Assembly: GCA_025356735.1 (NCBI GenBank)
Contig: JANXRT010000041.1
Coordinates: 1 to 17,903, forward strand
DNA: 17,903 nucleotides
Origin: Acetobacteraceae bacterium
Lineage (GTDB): Bacteria; Pseudomonadota; Alphaproteobacteria; Acetobacterales; Acetobacteraceae
Direction: 5' to 3'
Within the stretch, counting starts at the first letter, position 1. Every line of letters starts with the position of its first letter. Made by a program: the position numbers and the translations under genes. The notes beneath the pieces are model-generated. The model was not told where the DNA came from, made no database searches, and was given only the letters and a program-made list of their open reading frames with translations. Shown one piece after another: positions 1-7,411 of the stretch.

Positions 1-2080
1 GCAACGTCGTCAGTCCGGCGGTGTCTCTAGACCTGCTGACGGCGAGTTCTACATAGTCCGCCAGGTCCCTCGCAATCCATTTCTCCAGCCCGGCATTGCT
101 CATGTGGCTGGCGGAGTGGCGGGAGGCAAAGGTTTCGCCCGGAAGGGTGAGCGTCGGCACACCCATCCATAAGGCTTCGCATGTCGTCAGCCCGCCCGAG
201 TAGGGGAACGGGTCCAGCACCATATCGATGCCATTGTACTCGTTCAGGAAAGTGCGATGCGCCGACGCGCCCCGTAGTGTCAGGCGATCCGGGTCAATGC
301 CATGTGTCCTGAAGTCGGCAAGCAGGCGGTCGCAGGTTGGCTTGTCCGAAAACTGATGCGTTTTGAGCACTAGGCGGGCGTTGGGCACGCGGTGCAGGAT
401 CGACGACCATGTGGCAATGACCGTCGGCGTGATCTTCGCGAGATTGTTAAAACATCCGAACGTTATGTGACCGTTGGCCAGCGCGGGCAGGCTGCCGACA
501 TCCGGTGCGTGCGCCGGCGGGCTGTAGCAGATGTAACCATCTGGCAGCCGCAACAGCCGTTCGGAATAGAATGTTTCAAATCCGGCTGGCGTTTCCCAGT
601 CATCGGTCAGGAAGCAATCCACCTCGACGATGCCGGTGCTGTGGTTCTGCATGCCGACCCACTTGATCTGCACCGGCGCCAGCCGGTGCGCGCAGGCCGG
701 CAGCCGGCCGGCGTCGCCGTAGCCGCCGAGGTCGATCAGAAGGTCGATGCCGAGCGTTCTCGAAGTCGCGGCAAGCGCCATGTCATCTTGTGTATCGGTC
801 TCGTGCCACTCGGTGGCGACCGCGGCGAACCGGGCGGCGATCGGATCGGGCAGGGCGCTGCGGCCCAGGCAGACGATTTCGAAGTCCTCCGGATCGAGCG
901 CCTCGAAGCCGGCGATGGTGAGCCAGCCGACCGGATGGGTGCGCAAACTGCCCGACAGCAGCCCGATCCGCAGGCGCCGCCCGGGATCCGGCGAATTCGT
1001 GAACGGCACGAATGCGGCCGGCCGTGGCAGCCGGTCGGCGCAGTCGCGCAGCGTCGCCAGAAGCTCCGCGCCGCCGATGCCAGCGCGGTAGGGCAGCACG
1101 TTGCACAGCGCGCGCCGGGGCAGTATCGCGTCGGGGGCGAGCGCGATCGCCTGTCGCGCCACCGCTTCGCCCTCCGCCTGCCGGCCGAGTGACACCGTCG
1201 CGTTGGCGAGGTTGCACAGCGCCGTCACATCCGGCCCTGTTTCGTCCATAAGGCGCTGTAGCCGCTCGCGCGCCTCGCCGTGCCGGTGCATCCGCATCAG
1301 CACCGTCGCATGGTCGTTGCGCAGCTGGGCGTTGTCGGGTTGCAGCACGATGGCGCGGGCCAGCGCCGGCTCGGCTTCTCGCAGCCGATGTGACCGCGCC
1401 AGCAGCCCGGCAAGGCAGGCGGCCGGCACGGACGCATCCGGCGCCAGTATGGTGGCGATCTCTAGCATGTCGATTGCCTCGTCGCGGCGGCCAAGCCGTT
1501 CCAGCAACATGCCGCGCGCGGCCGGCAGCACGGCGTCAAGCGGGTCGCGGTTCGCCGCCGCGTCGAGCCGCAGCCGCTCGGCCTCGCCGGTGCCGCTCAG
1601 CCATGCCGCATCGACACGATGCAGCGCGTAGTCGAGTTCGCGCGGCGCCAGGCGCTGTGCCTCGGCGAAGGCGCTTTCGGCGGCGCCATGGTCGGCGGTC
1701 AGCAACAGCGCCAGGCCAAGCGCGTCCCAAACCTGGGGGTTTTCCGGCGCCACGCCGCAGGCGCGCAGCAGCAGCATCTGCGCCGTCTTGCCATCGCCGG
1801 CGCCGATGCGAAGGGCGCCGAGGCCAATCAGCGCCTCGATCCGGATCGGGTTGATCTCCAGCACGCGCTCATAGGCGAGCGCCGCATCTGCCGGGTCGCC
1901 GGCGCCGCGCAGCGTTTCGGCCTGGCGCAGCGGTGGCTCGTCCCAGTCCGGCCACAGCTGTTCCAGCTTGCGCATCCGGACCAGCGCACCTGCGACGTTG
2001 CCTGCCCGTGCCTCGTCGAGCGCGAGGTTGAGCGATTGCGCCGGAGAAAGTTTGCTGGGCGACGGCGCGACATTCACCAT
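1..2080 (-). CDS. TPR-repeat GT41 (OGT/SPINDLY-like) glycosyltransferase, candidate flagellin O-glycosyltransferase; C-terminus cut by window edge
   Basis: The reading frame is open from the ATG at 2080 to the window edge, giving 693 residues with no stop, so the C-terminus is missing. Residues 1 to about 340 are helical TPR-type repeats (runs such as NPIRIEALIGLGALRIG). From about 365 a GT41 domain follows. RIGLLSGSLRTHPVG carries the family's His-Pro; RLAPVQIKWVG is near 470; LVLKTHQF may hold the nucleotide-binding Lys; near 627-655, SGGLTTCEALWMGVPTLTL runs into PGETFASR, the GT41 signature. Such enzymes move a sugar from a nucleotide sugar to Ser/Thr of a protein bound by the TPRs. Caulobacter FlmG has this architecture and glycosylates flagellin. 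The start overlaps the upstream methyltransferase stop by 7 bases, suggesting translational coupling. Seen: architecture and motifs. Inferred: flagellin as substrate; the donor sugar is unknown. Confidence 0.88.
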   Translation of the reverse strand, partial: MVNVAPSPSKLSPAQSLNLALDEARAGNVAGALVRMRKLEQLWPDWDEPPLRQAETLRGAGDPADAALAYERVLEINPIRIEALIGLGALRIGAGDGKTAQMLLLRACGVAPENPQVWDALGLALLLTADHGAAESAFAEAQRLAPRELDYALHRVDAAWLSGTGEAERLRLDAAANRDPLDAVLPAARGMLLERLGRRDEAIDMLEIATILAPDASVPAACLAGLLARSHRLREAEPALARAIVLQPDNAQLRNDHATVLMRMHRHGEARERLQRLMDETGPDVTALCNLANATVSLGRQAEGEAVARQAIALAPDAILPRRALCNVLPYRAGIGGAELLATLRDCADRLPRPAAFVPFTNSPDPGRRLRIGLLSGSLRTHPVGWLTIAGFEALDPEDFEIVCLGRSALPDPIAARFAAVATEWHETDTQDDMALAATSRTLGIDLLIDLGGYGDAGRLPACAHRLAPVQIKWVGMQNHSTGIVEVDCFLTDDWETPAGFETFYSERLLRLPDGYICYSPPAHAPDVGSLPALANGHITFGCFNNLAKITPTVIATWSSILHRVPNARLVLKTHQFSDKPTCDRLLADFRTHGIDPDRLTLRGASAHRTFLNEYNGIDMVLDPFPYSGGLTTCEALWMGVPTLTLPGETFASRHSASHMSNAGLEKWIARDLADYVELAVSRSRDTAGLTTL

Positions 2081-3513
2081 GGTGCGGCTTCCAGCACCGC
2101 GAGCAGGCCCGCAACCGGTTGGTTCATCTCGAACCGCATGGTCTCAGGCACCAATTCGCGGACGTGCAGGCCTGCAGCGCGGGCGGCCTGCTCGACATGG
2201 TCGCGGCGATGGCTGTAGCGGCCTTGAGGTCCAAGGCGCCACCCGGCCTCGGCTTCGCTCGCCTCGACCGAGAACACAAACAGCCCGCCGGCGCTCAGCC
2301 GACGCCGGACCAGGGTGAAAACCTCGGAAAGCTCGCCGAAATAGCACAGCACGTCGGAAGCCAGGATCACCGGCCACGACCCGCGGTCCGCGGCCAGCAT
2401 GGCCAGGATGTCGGCCTCCATCAGTTCGGCATACAGACCCTTGGCGCGCGCCTCGGCCAACATCCCGGGCGACAAATCAACGCCGGTGATTGGGCCGAGA
2501 TCGAGGTCCGCCAGGACCACGCCCATCAGCCCAGTGCCACAGCCGAGATCGAGCACGGACCGGGCCGTCGTTCCCGCCGGGTTGCTGGGCACAAGGCCGA
2601 AGTTGCGGATCAGCGCGGCGCGGATCAACCCGGGCACGCGGTAGCCGAGCGCGATCAGGTGGCGCTCGAACCGCGCGGCATAGCCGTCGAACACCGCCCG
2701 CAGGTACTCGGCGGGTGCGCGCGGCGCGCCTGGCCGCATTCCGGCGGAAGCAACGAGGTGGCGGACATAGGGATCGTCCGGGCCGAGCTTGAGCGCCTCG
2801 CCATAGGCCTCCGCCGCTTCGTCGTGGCGTTCCAGCGACGACAGCGCGTGGCCCTTGAGGCCGAACAGGCAGGCATCAGCCAACCCGTCGCGGCAGGCGG
2901 CCTCAGCCAGCCGAAGCGCTCCCGCGAAGTCCCTTTGCCGCAGCCGCAGCATGACCGCGCCAGTGCGCAGGTCGCCACGCGCCGGATTGGCCTCAATCGC
3001 CGCGTCCAGCGTGGCGGCGGCTTCGTCATGCGCGCCACCGGCCTCCTGCGCGCGGGCCAGCCCCTGGCGGTAGAACGGGTTTCTTGGTCGGGCCGCGACA
3101 GCTTCCGCCAGGCAGCCGCCGCCATCCGCGACTTGGCCGAGTTCCAGAAGCACGACCCCGAGCAGCGCCTTGGCCTCGGGGTCATCCCGATCGAGCATCA
3201 CGGCTTCGGCTGCATCCTGCGCGGCGCCGGGCAGATCCTCCATGTCGGAGCGCAGGTCGGCGCGGGCCTTGAACAGCGCGGCATCCAGGGGATCGGCCGC
3301 GATCGCCGCGTCGAGCTCGTGCAGCGCATCGACGGAACGGCCCTGCCGGATCGCCAGCCGCACCGAAAGCAACACAAGCTCCGGTGCCTCCGGTGCCAGG
3401 CTGCGAGCGGCGGCAAGCAGGTGGCGCGCCGGATCGAGGCGGTTGCCGGCGATCATCCTCGCCAGTTGCCGGATGATATCCCGTGGATCGACCGGGTTTT
3501 TCTGCAATTCCAT
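2074..3513 (-). CDS. TPR-repeat protein with C-terminal class I SAM methyltransferase domain (COG4976-like)
   Basis: This 479-residue protein has two parts. Residues 1 to about 265 are Ala/Leu-rich TPR-like helical repeats. Residues about 275-470 form a Rossmann-fold methyltransferase: FDGYAARFERHLIALGYRVP introduces the domain, and VLDLGCGTGLMGVVLAD near 318-335 is the glycine-rich SAM-binding motif I. Later, VILASDVLCYFGEL near 380-393 matches motif IV. It resembles the proteins annotated 'predicted methyltransferase, contains TPR repeat'. There is no signal peptide or membrane segment, so it should be cytosolic. A good ribosome site (AAGGAG) lies 8 bases before the ATG at 3513. Its TGA lies within the start of the TPR-glycosyltransferase gene (ATGGTGA). 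The substrate is not visible in the sequence; from context, flagellin or the sugar on it is the best guess. Confidence 0.87.
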   Translation of the reverse strand: MELQKNPVDPRDIIRQLARMIAGNRLDPARHLLAAARSLAPEAPELVLLSVRLAIRQGRSVDALHELDAAIAADPLDAALFKARADLRSDMEDLPGAAQDAAEAVMLDRDDPEAKALLGVVLLELGQVADGGGCLAEAVAARPRNPFYRQGLARAQEAGGAHDEAAATLDAAIEANPARGDLRTGAVMLRLRQRDFAGALRLAEAACRDGLADACLFGLKGHALSSLERHDEAAEAYGEALKLGPDDPYVRHLVASAGMRPGAPRAPAEYLRAVFDGYAARFERHLIALGYRVPGLIRAALIRNFGLVPSNPAGTTARSVLDLGCGTGLMGVVLADLDLGPITGVDLSPGMLAEARAKGLYAELMEADILAMLAADRGSWPVILASDVLCYFGELSEVFTLVRRRLSAGGLFVFSVEASEAEAGWRLGPQGRYSHRRDHVEQAARAAGLHVRELVPETMRFEMNQPVAGLLAVLEAAPW

Positions 3514-3546
3514 GACGGGGCTCCTTTTGAGCCGAACGGATAAGGG

Positions 3547-4383
3547 TCAGATCAGCAACGAGGCCGTGCTCGCGCTGACGCTCGTGAAGCCGGTCGCGGC
3601 GGTTGCGGCGTCGCCGGCGGCGAGCAGGTAGCGCTGGGTGAAGGCCTCAACAAATCTGGGGTCTTTCGCGAACCGGGTGATGTCGAGCCGCATGCTGATC
3701 GCCTTCTCCTGCGCCGGCAGGTTCTGGAAGGCGATCTCCTGCGGGATGTTCAGCGCCGTGGTCACCACGAGGCGCAGCGTGCTGTCACCGAGTATCTGAT
3801 CGACCGACTTGATGCTGGCTGCCTGAGCACGGAAAGTCAGCGCGTTCGACAGGCCGGGCGTGCTCGCATCGAGCGACTTGCGCCAGGCGATCTCGGCATA
3901 GCCGTTGGCGAGGGTGTTCAGCACCGCCGCGTTGTTCAGCACCGACATTCCCTTGGCGGCGAAGCTGTAGGTCATGGCAACGGCTTTCCATCGCGTGTCG
4001 GTCAGGGTGTTGGCCAACGATTTCGGGTTCTTGACGTCGAACAGCAGCGCCTTGGTTGCCAATGCCGTGTAGCCAAGCTGGTCGCCAAGCCCGTTCGCGG
4101 TCAGCAGAACCTTCAGCACGGCTGGGTTCTTCAGCGCCGTGGCGGGATCCTTGGCCGATGCCACGCCCTGACGGAACGCGGCGATATCGCGCTGCACGTC
4201 CGATCGCTTGGCGGTCATGGCAACCTGCGTGGTCTGGTTCTTCTCGGCCGATGCCAATGCGGCAAGCCCCGCCTGCGCGCTGGTTCCGACGCCCGAGCCA
4301 GCGTACAACGCGCCAAGCAACAAGGATGTCTGGGAGGTGGCGCTGCCCAACAGCGTCAGCGTGCTGGCATCGAGCACGGTCAT
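3547..4383 (-). CDS. DUF1217 family flagellar-cluster protein
   Basis: This 278-residue protein is recognisable as DUF1217, a family found largely in alphaproteobacterial flagellar clusters and without a settled function. Features matching the family are the stretch AAFRQGVASAKDPATALKNP near 70-90, the segment around LFDVKNPKSLANTL, and the C-terminal FQNLPAQEKAISMRLDITRF followed by DPRFVEAFTQRYLL. It has no clear signal peptide or transmembrane helix and is rich in Ala, Thr and Leu, like axial flagellar proteins. It starts 6 bases after the flaF stop with no strong Shine-Dalgarno sequence, so it is probably translated with flaF. A structural or export-related role in the filament or hook is inference only. 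Confidence 0.82.
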   Translation of the reverse strand: MTVLDASTLTLLGSATSQTSLLLGALYAGSGVGTSAQAGLAALASAEKNQTTQVAMTAKRSDVQRDIAAFRQGVASAKDPATALKNPAVLKVLLTANGLGDQLGYTALATKALLFDVKNPKSLANTLTDTRWKAVAMTYSFAAKGMSVLNNAAVLNTLANGYAEIAWRKSLDASTPGLSNALTFRAQAASIKSVDQILGDSTLRLVVTTALNIPQEIAFQNLPAQEKAISMRLDITRFAKDPRFVEAFTQRYLLAAGDAATAATGFTSVSASTASLLI

Positions 4384-4389
4384 GGCGGA

Positions 4390-4728
4390 TCAGCCGGCGC
4401 CGCGCAGGCCGGCGGCGATGTTCTCGTTGATCGAGATGAGGAAGCCGAAATCGGGCCGGTCGGCGTCCATCTCCCGGTGAACGGCCAGTCCCACGGACGC
4501 GATTTCCGCGCGCAGCTTGGCCGGCAACAAGTTGGCAGGGTCACGCATGAGATCGACTACCGCCATCCACAGCCGCCGGTTGTCCGCCAGGGCGCGGACC
4601 CGCTGGATCGGCCCGGCGTCGCGTGCCGCACGCAACCCGCCATTCGCCTGATGGAAGATGTCCGCCTCCTGCGCGCGAAGGTCGCGATGGCCGGAGGATG
4701 CCTGATAGGCGCGGATGGCCAAGCTCAT
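4390..4728 (-). CDS. flaF: FlaF, flagellin regulator/secretion factor
   Basis: FlaF is a small alphaproteobacterial cytosolic protein that acts with FlbT on flagellin; in Caulobacter it is needed for flagellin synthesis and export. This copy is 112 residues, near the usual length of about 115-120. Family features are the N-terminal AIRAYQASS, the central NRRLWMAVVDLMRDPANLLP and the C-terminal FLISINENIAAGLRG. The ATG at 4728 is chosen because the protein then begins at the conserved MSLAIRAYQ and has CAGGAC about 8 bases upstream. An in-frame ATG at 4803 would add 25 unrelated residues lying over the end of flbT. It sits between flbT (44-base gap) and the DUF1217 gene. Confidence 0.92.
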   Translation of the reverse strand: MSLAIRAYQASSGHRDLRAQEADIFHQANGGLRAARDAGPIQRVRALADNRRLWMAVVDLMRDPANLLPAKLRAEIASVGLAVHREMDADRPDFGFLISINENIAAGLRGAG

Positions 4729-4772
4729 GAGACTGTCCTGATCACGGAATGATTCCAGGGTGCGGGCGGCGC

Positions 4773-5270
4773 CTACTTGTTGAAGGCATGTTCCGGGAAA
4801 CACCTGTCATGCGGGAAGTGGCGGCCGGTGACGCCGTTCGGCGCGGCCATGGGACCTGCCGCCGGTTGGGGGTCCGGTGCGCGGCCGAGCACCGTGTCCT
4901 CATGGCGGATGATGCGACGCGCGAGCTTCAGCGCCTGGTAGCAGTCGTCGCCCTCGGCGGCGGCCATGGCGCGGTCCAGGATTTCGCCGGCGAGGCGTGA
5001 GGTGGTGGCGGCCTTGAAGGCGGCGATGAGCGCGCGGGCCGCGGCAAGTCCACCCGCGCGTTCTTCCTCGGCGCCGATATAGGCGGTCTGCAGCGCGAAA
5101 TAGATCCGCCGCGCCGGGCTGTCGCACTGATCGGGCGGCATGATCTGCTTGCCGAACAGGAAACGCGCCTTGGCGGTGAGCTCAATGCGTGATTTGGTGC
5201 GGAAGCGGATCGGCGCGCCGTTGACGATCATCACCTCGCCGGACCGCAGTTCAAGGACCAGATTGGACAT
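4773..5270 (-). CDS. flbT: FlbT, post-transcriptional flagellin regulator
   Basis: FlbT is an RNA-acting regulator of flagellin. In Caulobacter it binds the 5' untranslated region of flagellin mRNA and promotes its decay until the hook is complete; in some relatives it activates flagellin instead. The 165-residue protein has the family N-terminus LVLELRSGEVMIVNGAPIRF, the KARFLFGKQIMPP segment and the long helical middle RIYFALQTAYIGAEEE. It continues with YQALKLARRIIRHE, then a low-complexity tail of about 40 residues that is probably disordered. AGGAAAAG lies just before the ATG at 5270. It is 80 bases downstream of flagellin on the same strand, the usual arrangement. Confidence 0.94.
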   Translation of the reverse strand: MSNLVLELRSGEVMIVNGAPIRFRTKSRIELTAKARFLFGKQIMPPDQCDSPARRIYFALQTAYIGAEEERAGGLAAARALIAAFKAATTSRLAGEILDRAMAAAEGDDCYQALKLARRIIRHEDTVLGRAPDPQPAAGPMAAPNGVTGRHFPHDRCFPEHAFNK

Positions 5271-5315
5271 CGATCTTTTCCTGTGAGGCTGGCTGTGGCG
5301 AACCTGTCGAGATGT

Positions 5316-5342
5316 CCGGGCCAGGATTTTCGCCCGGCCCGG
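5316..5342 (-). other. Stable hairpin between flagellin stop and flbT
   Basis: CCGGGCC (5316-5322) pairs with GGCCCGG (5336-5342). Two more G-C pairs lie inside (5324-5325 with 5333-5334) after one mismatch, leaving a 7-base loop. It starts 8 bases past the flagellin stop codon. No U-run follows on the minus strand, so it is not a classical Rho-independent terminator. It could trim or protect the 3' end of the abundant flagellin message and lower read-through into flbT-flaF. Confidence 0.5.
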
Positions 5343-5350
5343 GCTATGTC

Positions 5351-6202
5351 TTACTTGAACAGGCTGAGCAGCGTCTGCGGCGCCTGGTTGGCGAGCGAGA
5401 GCGCCTGGGTGCCAAGCTGCTGGCGGATCTGCAACGACTGCAGCTGCGCCGACTCCTTGGCCAGGTCAGCATCGACAAGCGAACCGAGGCCGGAATTCAG
5501 GCTGTCGATCTTGTCGTTGTTGTAGGTGATCTGATTGTCGACATACTTGGAGGCCGCGCCATAGTTGTTCAGCCCGGAGCCGAGGCTGTTCAGCGCCGTG
5601 ATGAAGGCCCCGGTAGCGGTGATCGCCGCCGCCGACAGCGTGGCGCTGGCGAACGTCGTCGTGCCGAACTTGATCGCGCCATATAGCGCCGAGCCGCCGA
5701 AGGTCGCGATGCCGTAGGTCGCCGCCGCCTCGTTACGGACGACCGCGACGTTGCCGAACGCGCCGGCGCTGCCGGTGATGTTGCCGATCAGCGTCTTGCC
5801 ATTATAGGCCGCATCCTGAAGGTCGGACTTTACGTTCGCCAGATCGGTCTTGTACTGCGCGGTGTACTGGGCCCGCTGGCTGCCGATGGTGTTGCCATCG
5901 GCCAGTTTGACCATCACGTCGCGCATGTCCTTCATCAACGTTGAGACATCGTTCAGGCCCGAGACCGTCGTGGAGATCAGGCCCTTGACGTTTCCGAGCT
6001 GCTGGTTGGCCGAGGTCAGCGAGCTGACGTCGGAGCGCACCCGCTGCGCCACCGCGTAGGCGGCGCCGTCATCGGTGGCGTCGGCCACGCGGTAGCCGGT
6101 GGAGACCTGCTTCTGGACCGCCGCCAGCGCGTTGTTGGTCTTGTTGAGGGACTGGAGCGCGATCATCGCGCCCATATTAGTGTTCACAGAATTGAGGGAC
6201 AT
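5351..6202 (-). CDS. fliC: Flagellin (filament subunit)
   Basis: Flagellin is exported through the flagellar channel and polymerises into the filament. At 283 residues this is a short form, essentially D0/D1 with little outer domain, as is common in alphaproteobacteria. The N-terminus (SLNSVNTNMGAMIALQSLNK, then VSTGYRVADATDDGAAYAVA) and the C-terminus (IRQQLGTQALSLANQAPQTL, ending SLFK) are the paired D0/D1 helices. The middle, about 141-200, is rich in Ser, Thr and Ala (for example FGTTTFASATLS) and is the likely surface-exposed part. It is the only flagellin gene in the window. A ribosome site (AAGGGTAAG) precedes the ATG at 6202. flbT and flaF follow, and two TPR-linked modifying enzymes lie at the operon end. 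Confidence 0.96.
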   Translation of the reverse strand: MSLNSVNTNMGAMIALQSLNKTNNALAAVQKQVSTGYRVADATDDGAAYAVAQRVRSDVSSLTSANQQLGNVKGLISTTVSGLNDVSTLMKDMRDVMVKLADGNTIGSQRAQYTAQYKTDLANVKSDLQDAAYNGKTLIGNITGSAGAFGNVAVVRNEAAATYGIATFGGSALYGAIKFGTTTFASATLSAAAITATGAFITALNSLGSGLNNYGAASKYVDNQITYNNDKIDSLNSGLGSLVDADLAKESAQLQSLQIRQQLGTQALSLANQAPQTLLSLFK

Positions 6203-6280
6203 GGTGTCTTACCCTTGCTTGCCCGTAGTTGCAGTCGGTTCCGCGTTTTTGCGGCATGACCGGATTATCGTCCGGCCCGG

Positions 6281-6295
6281 TTAACGGGCGGTGAA
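6281..6295 (-). promoter_or_regulatory. CtrA-box-like motif upstream of flagellin
   Basis: On the minus strand this reads TTCA-N7-TTAA followed by C, one base from the CtrA consensus TTAA-N7-TTAA. It lies about 80 bases before the flagellin ATG in the 119-base gap after flgL. Downstream, GACGATAA (6272-6265) resembles a sigma-28 -10 element but has no matching -35 at the right spacing. No GG-N10-GC sigma-54 element was found on the minus strand in this gap. Chance occurrence is possible. Confidence 0.3.
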
Positions 6296-6321
6296 GCGGA
6301 TCGCGAATAGTTGCATCCGGC

Positions 6322-7410
6322 TCAGATATATTTGGTCAACGACAACGCGGACTGTGCCGCGATCAGCTGGTAGGATGATTGCAGCCGGGTCTGCGCCAGC
6401 TGCAGCGCCGACAAAACGGCCGCCATGTCGACATCCTCGACTGCGGACAGCTGGGCGCTCAGCACGGTCTGGACATCGCCCAGGCTCGACCGGGTCGCGG
6501 TCAAGCCGGTCCGGGTGTCGCCCAGCACGCCGGCGTCGCCGGCCAGCGCGCCGATCGAGCTGTGCAGGCCGGCGCCGGTGTCGGCTATCAGGGCGGCGAA
6601 GCCCGGCACGCCGACCTGGCTGCCGGACAACGAGCCGATCGTCGCCAGCGCGCGCATCAGGTCGCGCGTCGCCGATCCGGTGGTGGAGGGTCCGGCCGAA
6701 ACCACGCTGGTGTTGGCGCTCGCCAGCAGGCCGATCCGCGGCCGCGGTCCGGCCCCGGCATCGACCACCGGTAGTTCGGCCTGCAGCACGATCGCCGGCT
6801 GCGATTGGCTGGCCGAGAACGGCGAAGTGCCGGCGGCGTTGGAGGTGGCGACCGCCATCGTCGTCGCCGCGGTGGCCGCGGCGCCAGCGCCGGACAGGCC
6901 GGCGACCGCGGTGCCGATCTGGGTGAAGTAGCCGGATGCGAGGATGTTGTCGGCGTTCGGCACCGGCGGGTTGGCGGCATCGGCGCCGGCGAAGATATAG
7001 ACATCGCCGTCGCGGCTGTTGAGCAGCCCGGCGACCTGCGTCAGCGCAGACCGCGCGTCAGCCGCAGTGCTATCGACCTCGCCGGCATCAAGGCCGTTCA
7101 GGTTGTTGAGCCTGGCCTGGAAACTCGACGCGATGGCCTGCAGCTGCGTCATCGCGGTCTGCGTCAGGTCCATGCGCCCGGCGGCGGCATCGATGTTGGT
7201 CTGCGCGGTGCGGGCGTGGGCGAGCGCCGGACGCAGGTCGAGCGAGGTCTTGGCACCCGCCCCGAGCCCAGCGAAGGTCTCGGCGATGCGCCCGTCGGCG
7301 GCCTGGCGGGTGAGTCCGTCAAGGCTTTGGCGCGCGGTGGCGGCATTGGCCACCAGGCTGCCCATGCGACCATATTCGTTGGGGTAGCCGGAACCGATCG
7401 ATCCGCTCAT
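6322..7410 (-). CDS. flgL: FlgL, hook-filament junction protein 3
   Basis: FlgL (HAP3) joins the hook-associated zone to the filament and shares the flagellin coiled-coil fold. The 362-residue product has a flagellin-like N-terminal helix region (LVANAATARQSLDGLTRQAA, then ARTAQTNIDAAAGRMDLTQT). It also has the HAP motif NSRDGDVYIFAGADAANPPV near 130-150 and a flagellin-like C-terminus (MAAVLSALQLAQTRLQSSYQ). The Ala/Thr-rich middle varies between species. The ATG follows the flgK TAG after a single base, with no strong Shine-Dalgarno sequence, so translation probably re-initiates from flgK. Confidence 0.93.
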   Translation of the reverse strand: MSGSIGSGYPNEYGRMGSLVANAATARQSLDGLTRQAADGRIAETFAGLGAGAKTSLDLRPALAHARTAQTNIDAAAGRMDLTQTAMTQLQAIASSFQARLNNLNGLDAGEVDSTAADARSALTQVAGLLNSRDGDVYIFAGADAANPPVPNADNILASGYFTQIGTAVAGLSGAGAAATAATTMAVATSNAAGTSPFSASQSQPAIVLQAELPVVDAGAGPRPRIGLLASANTSVVSAGPSTTGSATRDLMRALATIGSLSGSQVGVPGFAALIADTGAGLHSSIGALAGDAGVLGDTRTGLTATRSSLGDVQTVLSAQLSAVEDVDMAAVLSALQLAQTRLQSSYQLIAAQSALSLTKYI

Positions 7411-7411
7411 G

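Noticed and set aside
2119..3543. Plus-strand open frame of 474 codons opposite the TPR-methyltransferase gene
   Set aside because: It is antisense to a gene with clear TPR and SAM-binding motifs, has no recognisable domain of its own, and is the usual by-product of high-GC codon bias.
4729..4803. 25-residue N-terminal extension of flaF
   Set aside because: It overlaps the 3' end of flbT, lacks similarity to FlaF, and a better start with a ribosome site exists at 4728.
6265..6272. Sigma-28 promoter upstream of flagellin (GACGATAA as -10)
   Set aside because: The -10 matches 7 of 8 bases, but no TAAA-like -35 lies at the required spacing, so it is not called as a promoter.
6261..6290. Terminator after flgL (CCGGA-TTATCG-TCCGG hairpin)
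   Set aside because: The stem is 5 bases with no U-run, and it overlaps the possible flagellin promoter region, so it was not called as a terminator.
6203..6321. Sigma-54 promoter directly upstream of flagellin
   Set aside because: No GG-N10-GC pair with TTGC was found on the minus strand in this gap.
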